From a virus: a stretch of 64,000 nt of DNA. The stretch spans positions 88,016-152,015 of the IMG/VR virus record IMGVR_UViG_3300034018_001348. One strand, written 5' to 3'. The translations under genes were made by a program, and so were the position numbers. The notes below the pieces were generated by a model that saw only the letters and a program-made list of their open reading frames with translations, was not told the origin of the DNA and searched no databases. Numbering within the stretch: the stretch's first letter is position 1; the number at the start of each line of letters is the position of its first letter. Below are positions 14,100 to 22,979 of this stretch, one piece after another.

Positions 14100-15164
14100 T
14101 TAAGTATTAATCAATGATAATGAATCGTCCGCATCTGCTTGAACTGAGAATTCATCTGTTTGTGGTTTAACCGGTTGTTTAGATGCACAGATTTTTGTAA
14201 CATCAGCATCAGTAAATGAGGTAAACCCTTTAGATGCTAACGCGGCTTTAGTCTTTTTACCAAATTTTCCGTCAGGAGTTAATCCTAAACATCCTTGAAC
14301 TTTTGCAATTGTATTTGATTTACATCCATAGGAATAAGTTCCTGAACATGGTTTGTAAGTACTTTTACCGGGTGTTTTACCACCTGTTTTATTACCACCT
14401 CCGCCACTACTAGTGTCTTTAATAGTTAATAAAGAATCCTCAACACAATTTCTAATTGGTCTGTATATTTGTTTCCATTCAGACTCCGAATCAATGTCGA
14501 TATCTAAATCATCAAATAAATCACCACTATCGGAATGTGCGTTATAATATTTAACTAACGCACAGAAATCAGATGCAGTACCGGATTCTAATTTTTTGAA
14601 TGCTCCAAATAATTTTTCTTCATCAGTTCCTCCTTGAAATCCGTAACTATCATTAACAATTGCGTCTTCAATATCATCAGTAATTGAACGTAAATCAGTA
14701 TCTTGTAATTTTCGTTGTAATTTGGCAATTTTAATACCCTCAGATGAACACATTTCAAACATTTTTTTCACTTTGTTCATTCCCGTATCTTTTGTTACAA
14801 ACCAATAAACTAATGGTAGTAACGCAAGTCCGGCTGCTCCTCCTACAATTGCTCCAGCTGCTGTCGCCCCAACCCCAAGAGATGATAACGCACCTACTAA
14901 TCCCGTACCTTGTGACGCGGCAATTGCAGTTGCACCAGCGATTTTAGGTAACGCAACCCCCGCAGCCCCTAAAGCACCCGACGCACCTAATCCTGCTCCC
15001 GCAGCGGCTCCTAATCCAGCTCCTGCAACGGTTGGTGACACGTATTGTTCTTCAATAATTCCAATTTCTTTTTTATTTTCGTTCAGAGTTTTTGACATAT
15101 CGTAAGACATCATCAATTTAACTCTTTCTAACGCCTCCGCCGGGCTATATTTTGGTTGTACCAT
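14100..15164 (-). CDS. Gly/Ala-rich membrane protein with peptidoglycan-binding-like C-terminus
   Basis: 354 residues: N-terminal helix (SPAEALERVKLMMSYD), a long Gly/Ala hydrophobic region with repeated GAAAGAGLGA-type motifs (about residues 45-120), a polar middle, a Gly-rich linker (SSGGGGNKTGG), then a PG_binding_1-like segment (AKVQGCLGLTPDGKFGKKTKAAL). This suits a virion protein that spans the envelope and touches the cell wall during DNA entry. A TATTTATA box lies near 15187. Confidence 0.7.
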   Translation of the reverse strand: MVQPKYSPAEALERVKLMMSYDMSKTLNENKKEIGIIEEQYVSPTVAGAGLGAAAGAGLGASGALGAAGVALPKIAGATAIAASQGTGLVGALSSLGVGATAAGAIVGGAAGLALLPLVYWFVTKDTGMNKVKKMFEMCSSEGIKIAKLQRKLQDTDLRSITDDIEDAIVNDSYGFQGGTDEEKLFGAFKKLESGTASDFCALVKYYNAHSDSGDLFDDLDIDIDSESEWKQIYRPIRNCVEDSLLTIKDTSSGGGGNKTGGKTPGKSTYKPCSGTYSYGCKSNTIAKVQGCLGLTPDGKFGKKTKAALASKGFTSFTDADVTKICASKQPVKPQTDEFSVQADADDSLSLINT

Positions 15165-15197
15165 CTTTAAAGTATTTTAATTATAAATATGTTGTTA

Positions 15198-15446
15198 TTA
15201 CCAAATCTGATTAGCAGCACCTCGGGTTAATCCAGTTTGCCATTTTTGACCTGATTTCATTAGTGGATTTGCTTTACCTCGAGTTAATGTATATGTATCT
15301 TCCCATTTAGGTATTGACCCTCCACCACCTCCAGATGAGGGAGTTGATGCCGCAGCATCGTCTTGTTCTTCCATTTCTTCCCTTGGTTCACTATCTGAAG
15401 TGTATTTTTTAAAGAAGTCGATAAGTGCATTAATATCTCTAACCAT
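15198..15446 (-). CDS. Hypothetical protein with LTRGxAN repeats, 82 aa
   Basis: N-terminal helix MVRDINALIDFFKKYTSD, acidic/Gly linker, then two copies of a short motif: TLTRGKANPLMKSGQKW and GLTRGAANQIW. Located with the putative virion genes. Function unknown. Confidence 0.6.
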   Translation of the reverse strand: MVRDINALIDFFKKYTSDSEPREEMEEQDDAAASTPSSGGGGGSIPKWEDTYTLTRGKANPLMKSGQKWQTGLTRGAANQIW

Positions 15447-15478
15447 TTTTAATATTTTTTTGTTATTTAAATAAATAG

Positions 15479-15787
15479 TTAATAAAACTCATTTTTTGGT
15501 AATTGGAGTGGGTTAATTAAATAATATTCATTTAAGAATATGATTAGTTCATCTTCATCTAATTCGATTGTCTCATGTTCAAAAATTCCCCCTTCAAAAT
15601 CGTCCTCATCATCTCCGAAAAAATCGAATGTTTCTGTGACAAGGTCAAATCCGTATTCCTCAACAATACTATAATCGATTGTGTCATTTCTTAACACATC
15701 TTCTTCATCATCTATAGTTCTAAATGATACCTCAATCATATTAGTCTCTCCGTTCAAATAATATGATATAATTTCTTTAATTTCCAT
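15479..15787 (-). CDS. Acidic hypothetical protein, 102 aa
   Basis: Start at MEIKEIISYYLNGETNM (15787). Strongly acidic middle (FDFFGDDEDDFEGGIFEHE). Small globular fold likely; no known family. Confidence 0.7.
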   Translation of the reverse strand: MEIKEIISYYLNGETNMIEVSFRTIDDEEDVLRNDTIDYSIVEEYGFDLVTETFDFFGDDEDDFEGGIFEHETIELDEDELIIFLNEYYLINPLQLPKNEFY

Positions 15788-15854
15788 AATAACTTTTATA
15801 AACAAATATGTTAAAATATCTCAAAAGACAATATTTTTATCACTAAATCGCATA

Positions 15855-15880
15855 AAAAACCCCTCCGGTTAGAGGGGTTT
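15855..15880 (-). terminator. Terminator of LRR gene
   Basis: AACCCCTCTAACCGGAGGGG hairpin followed by T run on the minus strand, right after the stop at 15893. An almost identical hairpin ends the next gene upstream (17278-17302). Confidence 0.88.
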
Positions 15881-15892
15881 ATTAAATTAGTT

Positions 15893-17248
15893 TTAAAGTT
15901 TAATATCACCACCAACATTAATCATTTTTCTTATTTCGTTTTCATTATGTTTTTTAGATAATGGTGTTTGCATAATATTTAAATTTTCTCCCACACTTTT
16001 TAATTCACCAAAAGTCTTAATTGGGCAATTTTGGATAAATAAATTTTCTACCGATTCTAATTTCCCCAAAGACTTTAAATTAAGGCAATTCATAATTCTT
16101 ATATATTTTGCCGATTTTATATTACCCAAAGATTCTAAATTAGGACAATGTTGGATATCTATCATTTCGGCGAATGTTACAACACCTAAATTTTCAATTG
16201 ATGTCTCAGAAATCACTAAAATATTTACATATTTTAACATATTTAATGATTTTAAATTAGGACAATTACGAATTTCTAACGATGTAACACTTTTTAAGTT
16301 TTCTAAAGATTTAAAATTACAATTATTTAATACAAGTCTTCCATCAACTGATGTTAAATCACCTAAAGTATTGGTTGAGTTAAGAATTAAATCTCCTTTA
16401 GACCCATCTTTAATATATTTTTGTATTTTCTTTTGTTCAGCGATTTGATGATTTTTAGAACGTTCCCCAGTCGAACGTCTTGTAACAAATATATTATTTA
16501 GGTTTAGTATAGATATAAATGTTTGAATATCTTTAGAGTTAATTTGTAAATCTGACCCATTATAACCATCTATAGTTCCATTACTAAGTACCGCCAATGC
16601 CACTACTACCATCTTTTCCCATCGGTTAGGAAATGACTCTTTTAACTTTTCAATCATTTGTGGTGATTTTACCTTAATATAGTAAAAAGTTACGTTATTT
16701 TTATAGTAATAGTCATTAAAGTGGTCAGGCGATTTAAAAGTTGTACACCAAGCCGAATCTTTTTTACCGTTACCACAATCTCTAAAAGAGAAGTGAGATA
16801 ACCCTAATTTTCTTGACGCCTCGTGTGTATGAGGTGACATAATTAGTAAATCTTCATTATTTACTACTGTGTCATAATCCGACTCTAAACCTTTATTTGA
16901 AACACCTTCACTTGATTGGTTTAAACCATCTACCTCAGAATATAAATCTTTAAAAGTTTTAAACTGATTAATATCTTTTGTTTTAGTTTTACCTTTATTT
17001 AAAAAAACATCGTATTCCTCAATCGTATTTCTTAATTGGTCTAAATCTGGTTGTTCACTCATCCATATTTTAGACATCCATCCAACATATTTATTTGTTT
17101 TAGATGGGTCAATAGATATTAGTTTTTCTAATATATCTTTAGGAAGTAGGTTTAATTCAACGTATTTTCTAGCTTGTTTAACATTTTCGATTAAAATATA
17201 GGAAGATAAAATGTCTTTTTTTTCTTGTTCTGTTATAACTATTCTCAT
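15893..17248 (-). CDS. ITE-tagged protein with WCT-motif domain and leucine-rich repeats
   Basis: 451 residues. N-terminus MRIVITEQEKKDILSSYILI carries the tag. The middle (about 120-230) has KDSAWCTTFKSPDHFNDYYY, matching the WCT motif domain of 30258-31430. From about residue 290 on there are six or more irregular leucine-rich repeats (LENLKSVTSLEIRNCPNLKS, LESLGNIKSAKYIRIMNC). The LRR suggests protein recognition. TATTTATAAATTATG precedes the start. Confidence 0.75.
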   Translation of the reverse strand: MRIVITEQEKKDILSSYILIENVKQARKYVELNLLPKDILEKLISIDPSKTNKYVGWMSKIWMSEQPDLDQLRNTIEEYDVFLNKGKTKTKDINQFKTFKDLYSEVDGLNQSSEGVSNKGLESDYDTVVNNEDLLIMSPHTHEASRKLGLSHFSFRDCGNGKKDSAWCTTFKSPDHFNDYYYKNNVTFYYIKVKSPQMIEKLKESFPNRWEKMVVVALAVLSNGTIDGYNGSDLQINSKDIQTFISILNLNNIFVTRRSTGERSKNHQIAEQKKIQKYIKDGSKGDLILNSTNTLGDLTSVDGRLVLNNCNFKSLENLKSVTSLEIRNCPNLKSLNMLKYVNILVISETSIENLGVVTFAEMIDIQHCPNLESLGNIKSAKYIRIMNCLNLKSLGKLESVENLFIQNCPIKTFGELKSVGENLNIMQTPLSKKHNENEIRKMINVGGDIKL

Positions 17249-17277
17249 AATTTATAAATATCTTTCAAAAAACAAAC

Positions 17278-17302
17278 AACCCCTCCGGTTAGAGGGGTTG
17301 TT
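17278..17302 (-). terminator. Terminator of acidic-protein gene
   Basis: CCCCTCTAACCGGAGGGG stem followed by TTGTTTGTTTTTT on the minus strand, a few bases after the stop at 17307. Confidence 0.85.
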
Positions 17303-17306
17303 TGTT

Positions 17307-18350
17307 TTATTTAAATTTACTCATTCTGTTAAACATCTCCGAGATTTTATTTTTTTGTGATGTGAAGTCTTCCATAATGTCTTCATCAATTTCACTCCAA
17401 TCATCATCACCGGTGTGAGCTTTGATTTCTTCCCATGATTTATCTCTCGGGTCGAATTTATCAAGGTCTAAGTCAAATGAATCATCATCTTCGTCTTCGT
17501 CCTCATCACCATAATTAGCTCCTGGCCAAGTTGATGCATCATCTCCATCATAATCCATAAATTCATCTTCGTCGTCTTCATTATAACTGAATCTTTGGTA
17601 TGGCCCCGCTTTACCTGGTCCTTCACTATCAAAGTCGTATGCTCTGTCCATATCTGCGTAGATTCCTTGGGAACCTGAAACATCTACTTCATCTATTTCT
17701 TCATCTGCCCACGCAGACTCCATTTTCTCATATTCAACTTCTTCCTCATCATCATATTCGTTAACCGGATAAACACTACCTGGCCCATTTGAGTCAAAAT
17801 CATATGCAGGTTCAACTGAATCAACATTCATATCATCAGCGTTTCCACCTTGTTCGTCTAATTCATCTGTTTCTAATTCTTCATCTTCAAAACCATCATC
17901 ATCAATAACATCGTCTTCTTTATATAGATTCTTATTTCTTCCTTTGAATGTGTCAACATTGTTTGATGAACCTTCAATGTAATCAAACCCTGCAGTTGGA
18001 TTTAAATCTTCTTCATCATATATGTCATCCAAATGACCTGTTTCTTCTTCCATGTGTCCATAATTACATTCGGTACACATACCTTCAGTCATCATAGCTC
18101 CACATTCATCACAAACTTCTTTAGTTTCAACCTGTTCGTTGATTCCCATGTTTGTATATCTTTTAACTTCACCTTTATTATTGACAACAAGTCCGTGTTT
18201 ATCACCTGCCGGGTCAAACACATATAATGGTTGAGTATTTGATACTTCAGGTTGCATTGTTTGATAACCGTTGTATAAACTTTTGTGTTGGTCTAGTATG
18301 TCAGACTTTTCAGCTGCAGATAATTGACCTATTCCGTAATTTGTTCTCAT
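17307..18350 (-). CDS. Very acidic repeat protein with zinc ribbon and EK-tag
   Basis: 347 residues. N-terminus GQLSAAEKSDILDQHKSLYN carries the EKxxILxxHKSL tag. C-x2-C pairs CDECGAMMTEGMCTECNYG (about 80-98) form a zinc ribbon. Two near-identical motifs AYDFDSNGPGS and AYDFDSEGPGK sit in a very Asp/Glu-rich body. Such acidity suggests a DNA-mimic or internal scaffold-like virion protein. Own terminator, and an AT-rich TATTTATA box at about 18362. Confidence 0.7.
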   Translation of the reverse strand: MRTNYGIGQLSAAEKSDILDQHKSLYNGYQTMQPEVSNTQPLYVFDPAGDKHGLVVNNKGEVKRYTNMGINEQVETKEVCDECGAMMTEGMCTECNYGHMEEETGHLDDIYDEEDLNPTAGFDYIEGSSNNVDTFKGRNKNLYKEDDVIDDDGFEDEELETDELDEQGGNADDMNVDSVEPAYDFDSNGPGSVYPVNEYDDEEEVEYEKMESAWADEEIDEVDVSGSQGIYADMDRAYDFDSEGPGKAGPYQRFSYNEDDEDEFMDYDGDDASTWPGANYGDEDEDEDDDSFDLDLDKFDPRDKSWEEIKAHTGDDDWSEIDEDIMEDFTSQKNKISEMFNRMSKFK

Positions 18351-18394
18351 AAATTAGTTTTAATATAAATACACAACATTTCCTTTTTTTTATA

Positions 18395-18426
18395 TTTGAC
18401 ATAACGAAAATACATAATTATATTTG
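18395..18426 (+). promoter_or_regulatory. Bacteroidetes-type promoter for small RNA
   Basis: TTTG (18395-18398) and TATATTTG (18419-18426) separated by 20 nt, the -33/-7 layout of Bacteroidetes promoters. No ORF starts downstream before 18559. Confidence 0.65.
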
Positions 18427-18430
18427 TAAG

Positions 18431-18514
18431 ACACAAGTGAGGGGGTTAATAATTCATTTGATAGTTCACTGGTAATTTACTTTTCGCCTAACATTAACCC
18501 CACTTGTTTTTTTT
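18431..18514 (+). ncRNA. Candidate small RNA with terminator stem
   Basis: Starts about 5 nt after a TATATTTG box. ACAAGTG...GGGGTTAAT (18433-18450) pairs with ATTAACCCCACTTGT (18493-18507) around a loop of about 42 nt, and eight T residues follow. No ORF fits inside. Promoter, fold and T-run together indicate an ~80-nt independent RNA. Confidence 0.55.
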
Positions 18515-18558
18515 CTTCAAAATTTTTTTATTCCAATTTAATTTAATATCTTTGCCCT

Positions 18559-19221
18559 ATGATTAAGATAGAAAAACATAGAAAAGTTTGGATTGTATCC
18601 GACACTCACTTTGGACATAAGAATATATGTCGAGGTGTAACGGCATGGAGATTACCTGATGGGTCAATTCCTGAAAGTCAAACAAGAGATTTTGAAACTA
18701 TTGGACAGATGAACGACATTATTGTGAATAACATTAATAGTGTTGTTGGTCAAGACGATGTTTTAATTCACTTGGGTGATTGGAGTTTTGGCGGCTTTGA
18801 AAATGTAAAAATTTTTAGAGATAGAATTGTATGTAAAGAGATTCACCTTATATTAGGGAATCACGACCACCACATTGAGAACAACCGAGAGGATTGTCAA
18901 GAAATGTTTGCAAGTGTAAATCACTACACAAAATTGATGTATAAATTCGATACTTTGGTTTTAATGCACTACCCTATTGATTCTTGGGATGGATTAAACA
19001 AAGGACACATCCACTTACACGGACATTGTCATCTACCTCAACAAAAAGTATTTGGTAAAGGAAGGAGAATGGATGTTGGAATTGATGGTAATATGTTTTT
19101 TATGCCATACTCGTTAGATAATGTTATTAAGATTGTTAAAACGAGAGAAATTCTTTCTAATATGGATGATGACCACCACACAGATGAAGTAATGACCGAT
19201 GAAGGTCGAAAAAGAAAGTAA
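18559..19221 (+). CDS. Calcineurin-like metallophosphoesterase
   Basis: 220 residues with the full metal-binding set: VSDTHFGHKN, LIHLGDWSFGG, LILGNHDHH, VLMHYPIDSW and LHGHCHLP. This matches small phage/bacterial phosphoesterases (YfcE-like) acting on phosphomonoesters or diesters; the substrate cannot be read from sequence. A TATCTTTG box ends 4 nt before the ATG, so the mRNA is nearly leaderless. First gene of a plus-strand operon. Confidence 0.9.
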   Translation: MIKIEKHRKVWIVSDTHFGHKNICRGVTAWRLPDGSIPESQTRDFETIGQMNDIIVNNINSVVGQDDVLIHLGDWSFGGFENVKIFRDRIVCKEIHLILGNHDHHIENNREDCQEMFASVNHYTKLMYKFDTLVLMHYPIDSWDGLNKGHIHLHGHCHLPQQKVFGKGRRMDVGIDGNMFFMPYSLDNVIKIVKTREILSNMDDDHHTDEVMTDEGRKRK

Positions 19222-19222
19222 T

Positions 19223-19486
19223 ATGTATAAAACAAGAATAGAAGAAAATCATTTTGATAAGGAAGGGAATTTAATTCCCAAACGAGTTATTATTGAAGTT
19301 CCATTAACTTATGAGATGATTCAGGATTGTTTTCTTTATAATGCCGTGGACGCCCCTTCAGAAATTAAATCAATGTTAATGGAAATTCTTGGTGAAACAA
19401 TTGATAAAATTATTTTAGGGGAAAGACCGGATTATGTTAATGAAGAGTGGTTAATAGATAGATTAGATAAAGTTAAAATAACATGA
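19223..19486 (+). CDS. Hypothetical protein, 87 aa
   Basis: Start chosen at MYKTRIEENHFDKEGNLIPK, one base after the phosphoesterase stop. Acidic and helical. Its stop overlaps the next start (ATGA at 19483). Function unknown. Confidence 0.7.
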   Translation: MYKTRIEENHFDKEGNLIPKRVIIEVPLTYEMIQDCFLYNAVDAPSEIKSMLMEILGETIDKIILGERPDYVNEEWLIDRLDKVKIT

Positions 19487-19980
19487 AAGAAAAAATTTTA
19501 GAATTAATTCATAAAGAATTAGAAAATGTAGGTGGAGATAATATCTTCCACGATTGTGGTTATAGTTGGTATGATGGACCCCCCTATAAAAAAAATACTT
19601 TAGAAATTAAAAGTAATTGTGATAGTAAAGAAACAATTGATGTTGATTTATTAGATTTTGCGTTAAAATTTGAGGATGGTGAACCAAGTATCAAAATATA
19701 CACAATAACTAATTACACGGCTAAATTAGAACCATACAAGACCAAATATTTTGGGTTTAAGAAATTTACATCAATAATCACGAGTTATATCTTTACAACA
19801 AAAATAACTTGTGGTCATATTTCATTTGATTTATCAGATGATGAAAACGCTGAGTTAATAAAATTAACTAAAGAGTCTTACTCAAAATATCTTTCATTAA
19901 AAGACAAAGCGAGAAATAAAGAAGTTTCCAAGAAAATTAAAAAACGATTAAAAAAATATCAAAATAAATTAGGCAAGTAA
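19483..19980 (+). CDS. Hypothetical protein, 165 aa
   Basis: Mixed alpha/beta protein with N-terminal helix MKEKILELIHKELENVGG and a Lys-rich C-terminal helix (KKIKKRLKKYQNKLGK) that could bind nucleic acid. Coupled to 19223-19486 by a 4-nt overlap. Confidence 0.7.
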   Translation: MKEKILELIHKELENVGGDNIFHDCGYSWYDGPPYKKNTLEIKSNCDSKETIDVDLLDFALKFEDGEPSIKIYTITNYTAKLEPYKTKYFGFKKFTSIITSYIFTTKITCGHISFDLSDDENAELIKLTKESYSKYLSLKDKARNKEVSKKIKKRLKKYQNKLGK

Positions 19981-20020
19981 ATTTAAATGACTTACCTTTG
20001 TCAAACAAAAATAAAAATAT

Positions 20021-20239
20021 ATGCAAACATTAGTTTTTAACACAAACACCAAAACAGTTAAAGTAACTGAAGGTAGAACATCAGATTCAACAATCTTATA
20101 TGAATTCGATAAGGTTCCGACAGTTCGAATCGCACCGGAGGGGTATTACGAAGTAGTACAATCAATTGAATGGGGAGACACTCGAGTTCCTGTCGCAAGA
20201 TTTCCAATTGCCAACACAAACATGACAATCATCAAATAA
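20021..20239 (+). CDS. Hypothetical protein, 72 aa
   Basis: Small all-beta-looking protein (MQTLVFNTNTKTVKVTEGRT). A TACCTTTG box lies at about 19992-19999 with a short leader, so this probably starts a new transcript shared with the two membrane-protein genes that follow. Confidence 0.7.
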   Translation: MQTLVFNTNTKTVKVTEGRTSDSTILYEFDKVPTVRIAPEGYYEVVQSIEWGDTRVPVARFPIANTNMTIIK

Positions 20240-20240
20240 C

Positions 20241-20552
20241 ATGAAGAGAGTCGCAATCAGTATCGGATTAATTTTATTATTTTTAATCCTATGCCAAACA
20301 ACCATAATGTCATTCCATTTAATCAATCAACCGGATACTTTTTCATTGGGGGCTGGGTTAATTTTATTCGGGTCACAAATTTTTGGAATTATCACATTGG
20401 TTAATTACACTTACAATTTAATATCAAGTTGGAATAAACAACCTGAGATTGTACCGGAAGAAATTCCAACTGAAGAGGTTCAGACAGAAACACCTAAAAA
20501 AAAGAAAAAAAGTAAAAAAGAAAAAAATTTAAAACCAAAGAAAGATGAGTAG
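20241..20552 (+). CDS. Two-helix membrane protein with Lys-rich tail
   Basis: 103 residues: two hydrophobic segments (about 5-25 and 38-60), then an acidic/Pro linker and a basic tail (KKKKKSKKEKNLK). It overlaps the SPFH gene by 8 nt and is probably its partner at the inner membrane. Confidence 0.72.
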   Translation: MKRVAISIGLILLFLILCQTTIMSFHLINQPDTFSLGAGLILFGSQIFGIITLVNYTYNLISSWNKQPEIVPEEIPTEEVQTETPKKKKKSKKEKNLKPKKDE

Positions 20553-21399
20553 AATTTTAATTATTGTAGGAGTAGTGTTATTGTTTATTGTAGGAGTTAG
20601 TTCTTGTAAAATTGCGGACTCAGCGGAAGTCGCATTAGTAGTGAATCAGATTGGAAACGACAAGGGGGTTCCAAATATTGAAATGGCGTCGGGTCTTATT
20701 ATGTATTTCCCACCAACACAAGATGTGTATATGTATCCAACATCAGTTCAACATAAAGTATGGACATCATCAGTAGATGAAGATTCACCAACAGATGAAC
20801 ATATTGATGTAACTTCGGGTGATGGTGCCACTTTTGGATTGGATGTTGCAATTAACCTTCAATTAAAACGAGAATCAGCGACAATGTTATTCACAAAATA
20901 TCGTGTAGGTATGGAAGAATTAATTGAAACAAGAGTTCGTAATATTGTAAGAAAAGAATTATTAGATAATGCGGTTAGTTTCGCATCCGATAGTTTACTC
21001 CAACATAGAAATGTATATGAAGCAAATGTCACAAGAACTTTGGAAAAAGCATTAGAAAAAGAAGGGTTCATATTAAATAACATCGCAGTCTTAAAAATGG
21101 ATATTCCTGCGTCTTATAGAAAGGCAATTGAGACTAAAATTAAAGTAATCCAAGAAACGGCAACGATTAAATCTCAAACAATTCAAGCAGAACAAACGGC
21201 ACTTAAGAAAGTTGCGTTGGCGAAAGGTAATTATGAAGCGGCATTATACGACGCCAAAACAAAAGAGATATTATCTCAACCTAAATTGTTAGAGTTATAC
21301 AGAGCAGAAACTGAAAGAGTATGGGCTGAAAAAGGTAAATCTCCTTACGGACAAAACAATGTTTTTGGTTCTACATCCGGAATACTTCTTAATAGATAA
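20545..21399 (+). CDS. SPFH/prohibitin-like lipoprotein
   Basis: 284 residues. Hydrophobic signal with lipobox VSSC (Cys about 21), then an SPFH/band-7 domain and a long charged helix (ETATIKSQTIQAEQTALKKV) near the C-terminus. SPFH proteins form ring-like membrane scaffolds. Phage copies are uncommon; membrane remodelling or blocking of superinfection are possible roles, both inferred. Confidence 0.82.
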   Translation: MSRILIIVGVVLLFIVGVSSCKIADSAEVALVVNQIGNDKGVPNIEMASGLIMYFPPTQDVYMYPTSVQHKVWTSSVDEDSPTDEHIDVTSGDGATFGLDVAINLQLKRESATMLFTKYRVGMEELIETRVRNIVRKELLDNAVSFASDSLLQHRNVYEANVTRTLEKALEKEGFILNNIAVLKMDIPASYRKAIETKIKVIQETATIKSQTIQAEQTALKKVALAKGNYEAALYDAKTKEILSQPKLLELYRAETERVWAEKGKSPYGQNNVFGSTSGILLNR

Positions 21400-21421
21400 A
21401 AAAAAAATAAAATATTTTAAA

Positions 21422-21449
21422 AATCCCCATTTATTGGGGATTTTTTTTT
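21422..21449 (+). terminator. Terminator of SPFH gene
   Basis: AATCCCC-ATTTATT-GGGGATT followed by nine T residues, 20 bases after the stop at 21399. Confidence 0.85.
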
Positions 21450-21456
21450 ATATTTG
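21449..21456 (+). promoter_or_regulatory. TATATTTG box of RNA ligase gene
   Basis: TATATTTG ends 4 nt before the ligase ATG at 21461 and directly abuts the upstream terminator. The transcript would be leaderless or nearly so. Confidence 0.6.
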
Positions 21457-21460
21457 CATC

Positions 21461-22540
21461 ATGAAAATTGATATAGAAATAATAGACAGATACGTGAGTG
21501 AAGGATTGATTGAGAAAAACCCTCATCCAACACTTCCAATTGCAATATATAATTACTCAAGACAAACTCAGTTTGAGGGTAAATGGGATAATATTACCAA
21601 AAATTGTCGAGGACTTGTTTTGGATAATGATGGTAATGTCGTTGCCAAACCATTTGGTAAATTCTTCAATATGGAAGAACATGACCCAAGTGAAATCCCA
21701 AATGAAACTTTTGAAGTGTTTGAGAAAATGGATGGGTCGTTAGGGATTTTGTTTTGGTATGAAGGACAATGGATTTTTGCAAGTAAGGGTTCATTCACTT
21801 CAGACCAAGCAATTAGAGGTAGAGAAATATTAAAAAAATATGACATCCAACCAGTTCCAAAAGGGTACACCACATTAGTAGAAATAATTTACAAAGAGAA
21901 TCGTATTGTTTGTGATTATGGTGATGATGAAAGTTTGGTAGTACTTACTATGATTAGTAATGTTTCAGGAAAAGAATTTGATTATTCTTCTTTGATTCAA
22001 GTTTGTGAAGTTGTTGGGTTTCCGGTTGTTAAACGATATGATGGGATTGATGATTATAAGACCCTCAAATCAATTATCAAGGATAATCAAGAAGGTTTTG
22101 TCATAAGATTTAGAAGTGGGTTTAGAATGAAAATAAAGGGAGAAAATTATGTTCGTCTCCATAGAATCTTAACTGGGTTTTCGAATATTAATATTTGGGA
22201 AGTGTTGAAAGATGGTAAAGATATAAATGAATATTTGGATAGTGTTCCGGATGAATTTGACAAGTGGGTTAAAAATGTTGTTAAAGATTTAAGATATTCA
22301 TACTTCCAAATTGGTGAAAGGGTTGGAAAAACATTTGACTACTATATGTATGGTAAATACAACGACAAAGAACCGGTTACCGACAGAAAATCATTCGCCG
22401 AATGGGTGATGACACAAGATAAATTTGCTCAACCAATTTTATTTAAAATGTTTGATAAAAAAGATTATTCTTCCTATATTTGGAATCTAATACGTCCAAC
22501 ATATAGTAAACCATTTTGGCAAAAAGATAGTGAGTCATGA
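21461..22540 (+). CDS. T4 Rnl1-type RNA ligase
   Basis: 359 residues from MKIDIEIIDRYVSEG. Nucleotidyltransferase motif I is FEKMDGSLG with lysine about 89 as the AMP acceptor; upstream NCRGLVLDNDGNVVAKPFGKFFN, later EGFVIRFRSGFRMKIKGENY (motifs IV/V) are typical of Rnl1/RnlA. The enzyme joins 5'-phosphate and 3'-OH RNA ends, in T4 repairing tRNA cut by host anticodon nucleases. The longer ORF start at 21359 runs through the terminator and was rejected. Overlaps 22537 by 4 nt. Confidence 0.93.
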   Translation: MKIDIEIIDRYVSEGLIEKNPHPTLPIAIYNYSRQTQFEGKWDNITKNCRGLVLDNDGNVVAKPFGKFFNMEEHDPSEIPNETFEVFEKMDGSLGILFWYEGQWIFASKGSFTSDQAIRGREILKKYDIQPVPKGYTTLVEIIYKENRIVCDYGDDESLVVLTMISNVSGKEFDYSSLIQVCEVVGFPVVKRYDGIDDYKTLKSIIKDNQEGFVIRFRSGFRMKIKGENYVRLHRILTGFSNINIWEVLKDGKDINEYLDSVPDEFDKWVKNVVKDLRYSYFQIGERVGKTFDYYMYGKYNDKEPVTDRKSFAEWVMTQDKFAQPILFKMFDKKDYSSYIWNLIRPTYSKPFWQKDSES

Positions 22541-22800
22541 AACAAAAATTAGAAGAAATTTACGAATCAAATATTGTCCATAATTCATTTTTGGACAAAG
22601 AATCCATCATTAAATCGATGGTGGATTCTTATAATTTAGGTAAATTGAATTCTAATGGATATAATGAGGAGGAAATGATTAAATCATCCAAATATGGATA
22701 TGAATATCATCAAACAACTTCATTTCCGGAAAAGGACTTTGAATCAAACTGTATGAATAATTTTAAACAATGGTTACAATCTAAACAACACAAAAAATGA
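22537..22800 (+). CDS. Hypothetical protein, 87 aa
   Basis: Starts ATGA-coupled to the ligase stop. Helical and charged, no motif recognised (MKQKLEEIYESNIVHNSFLD). Member of a chain of genes overlapping by 1-4 nt up to 24000. Confidence 0.7.
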   Translation: MKQKLEEIYESNIVHNSFLDKESIIKSMVDSYNLGKLNSNGYNEEEMIKSSKYGYEYHQTTSFPEKDFESNCMNNFKQWLQSKQHKK

Positions 22801-22979
22801 CAAACGAAGAATTTATTTTTAATTTACTAATGGAAGCCGAATCATTAGGGATTAGAAAAGAGGTTTTGGACTTATCTACCAAAATTAAGGAAGAAAACAG
22901 ATTAATGGATATTAATACATCCATTGAAAAAGCATTTCATTACATGAAATCCAAATTACAAGAATATAATAACGTATGA
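22797..22979 (+). CDS. Hypothetical protein, 60 aa
   Basis: Starts MTNEEFIFNLLMEAESLGIR, all-helical, coupled by ATGA overlaps at both ends. Function unknown. Confidence 0.68.
   Translation: MTNEEFIFNLLMEAESLGIRKEVLDLSTKIKEENRLMDINTSIEKAFHYMKSKLQEYNNV

Noticed and set aside
13629-14947. Plus-strand ORFs at 13629-13920 and 14744-14947
   Set aside because: Low-complexity shadows of the minus-strand virion-like genes.
15855-17302. Repeated AACCCCTC...GAGGGG hairpins as mobile repeats
   Set aside because: They sit right after stop codons with T runs and are simple terminators of similar sequence.
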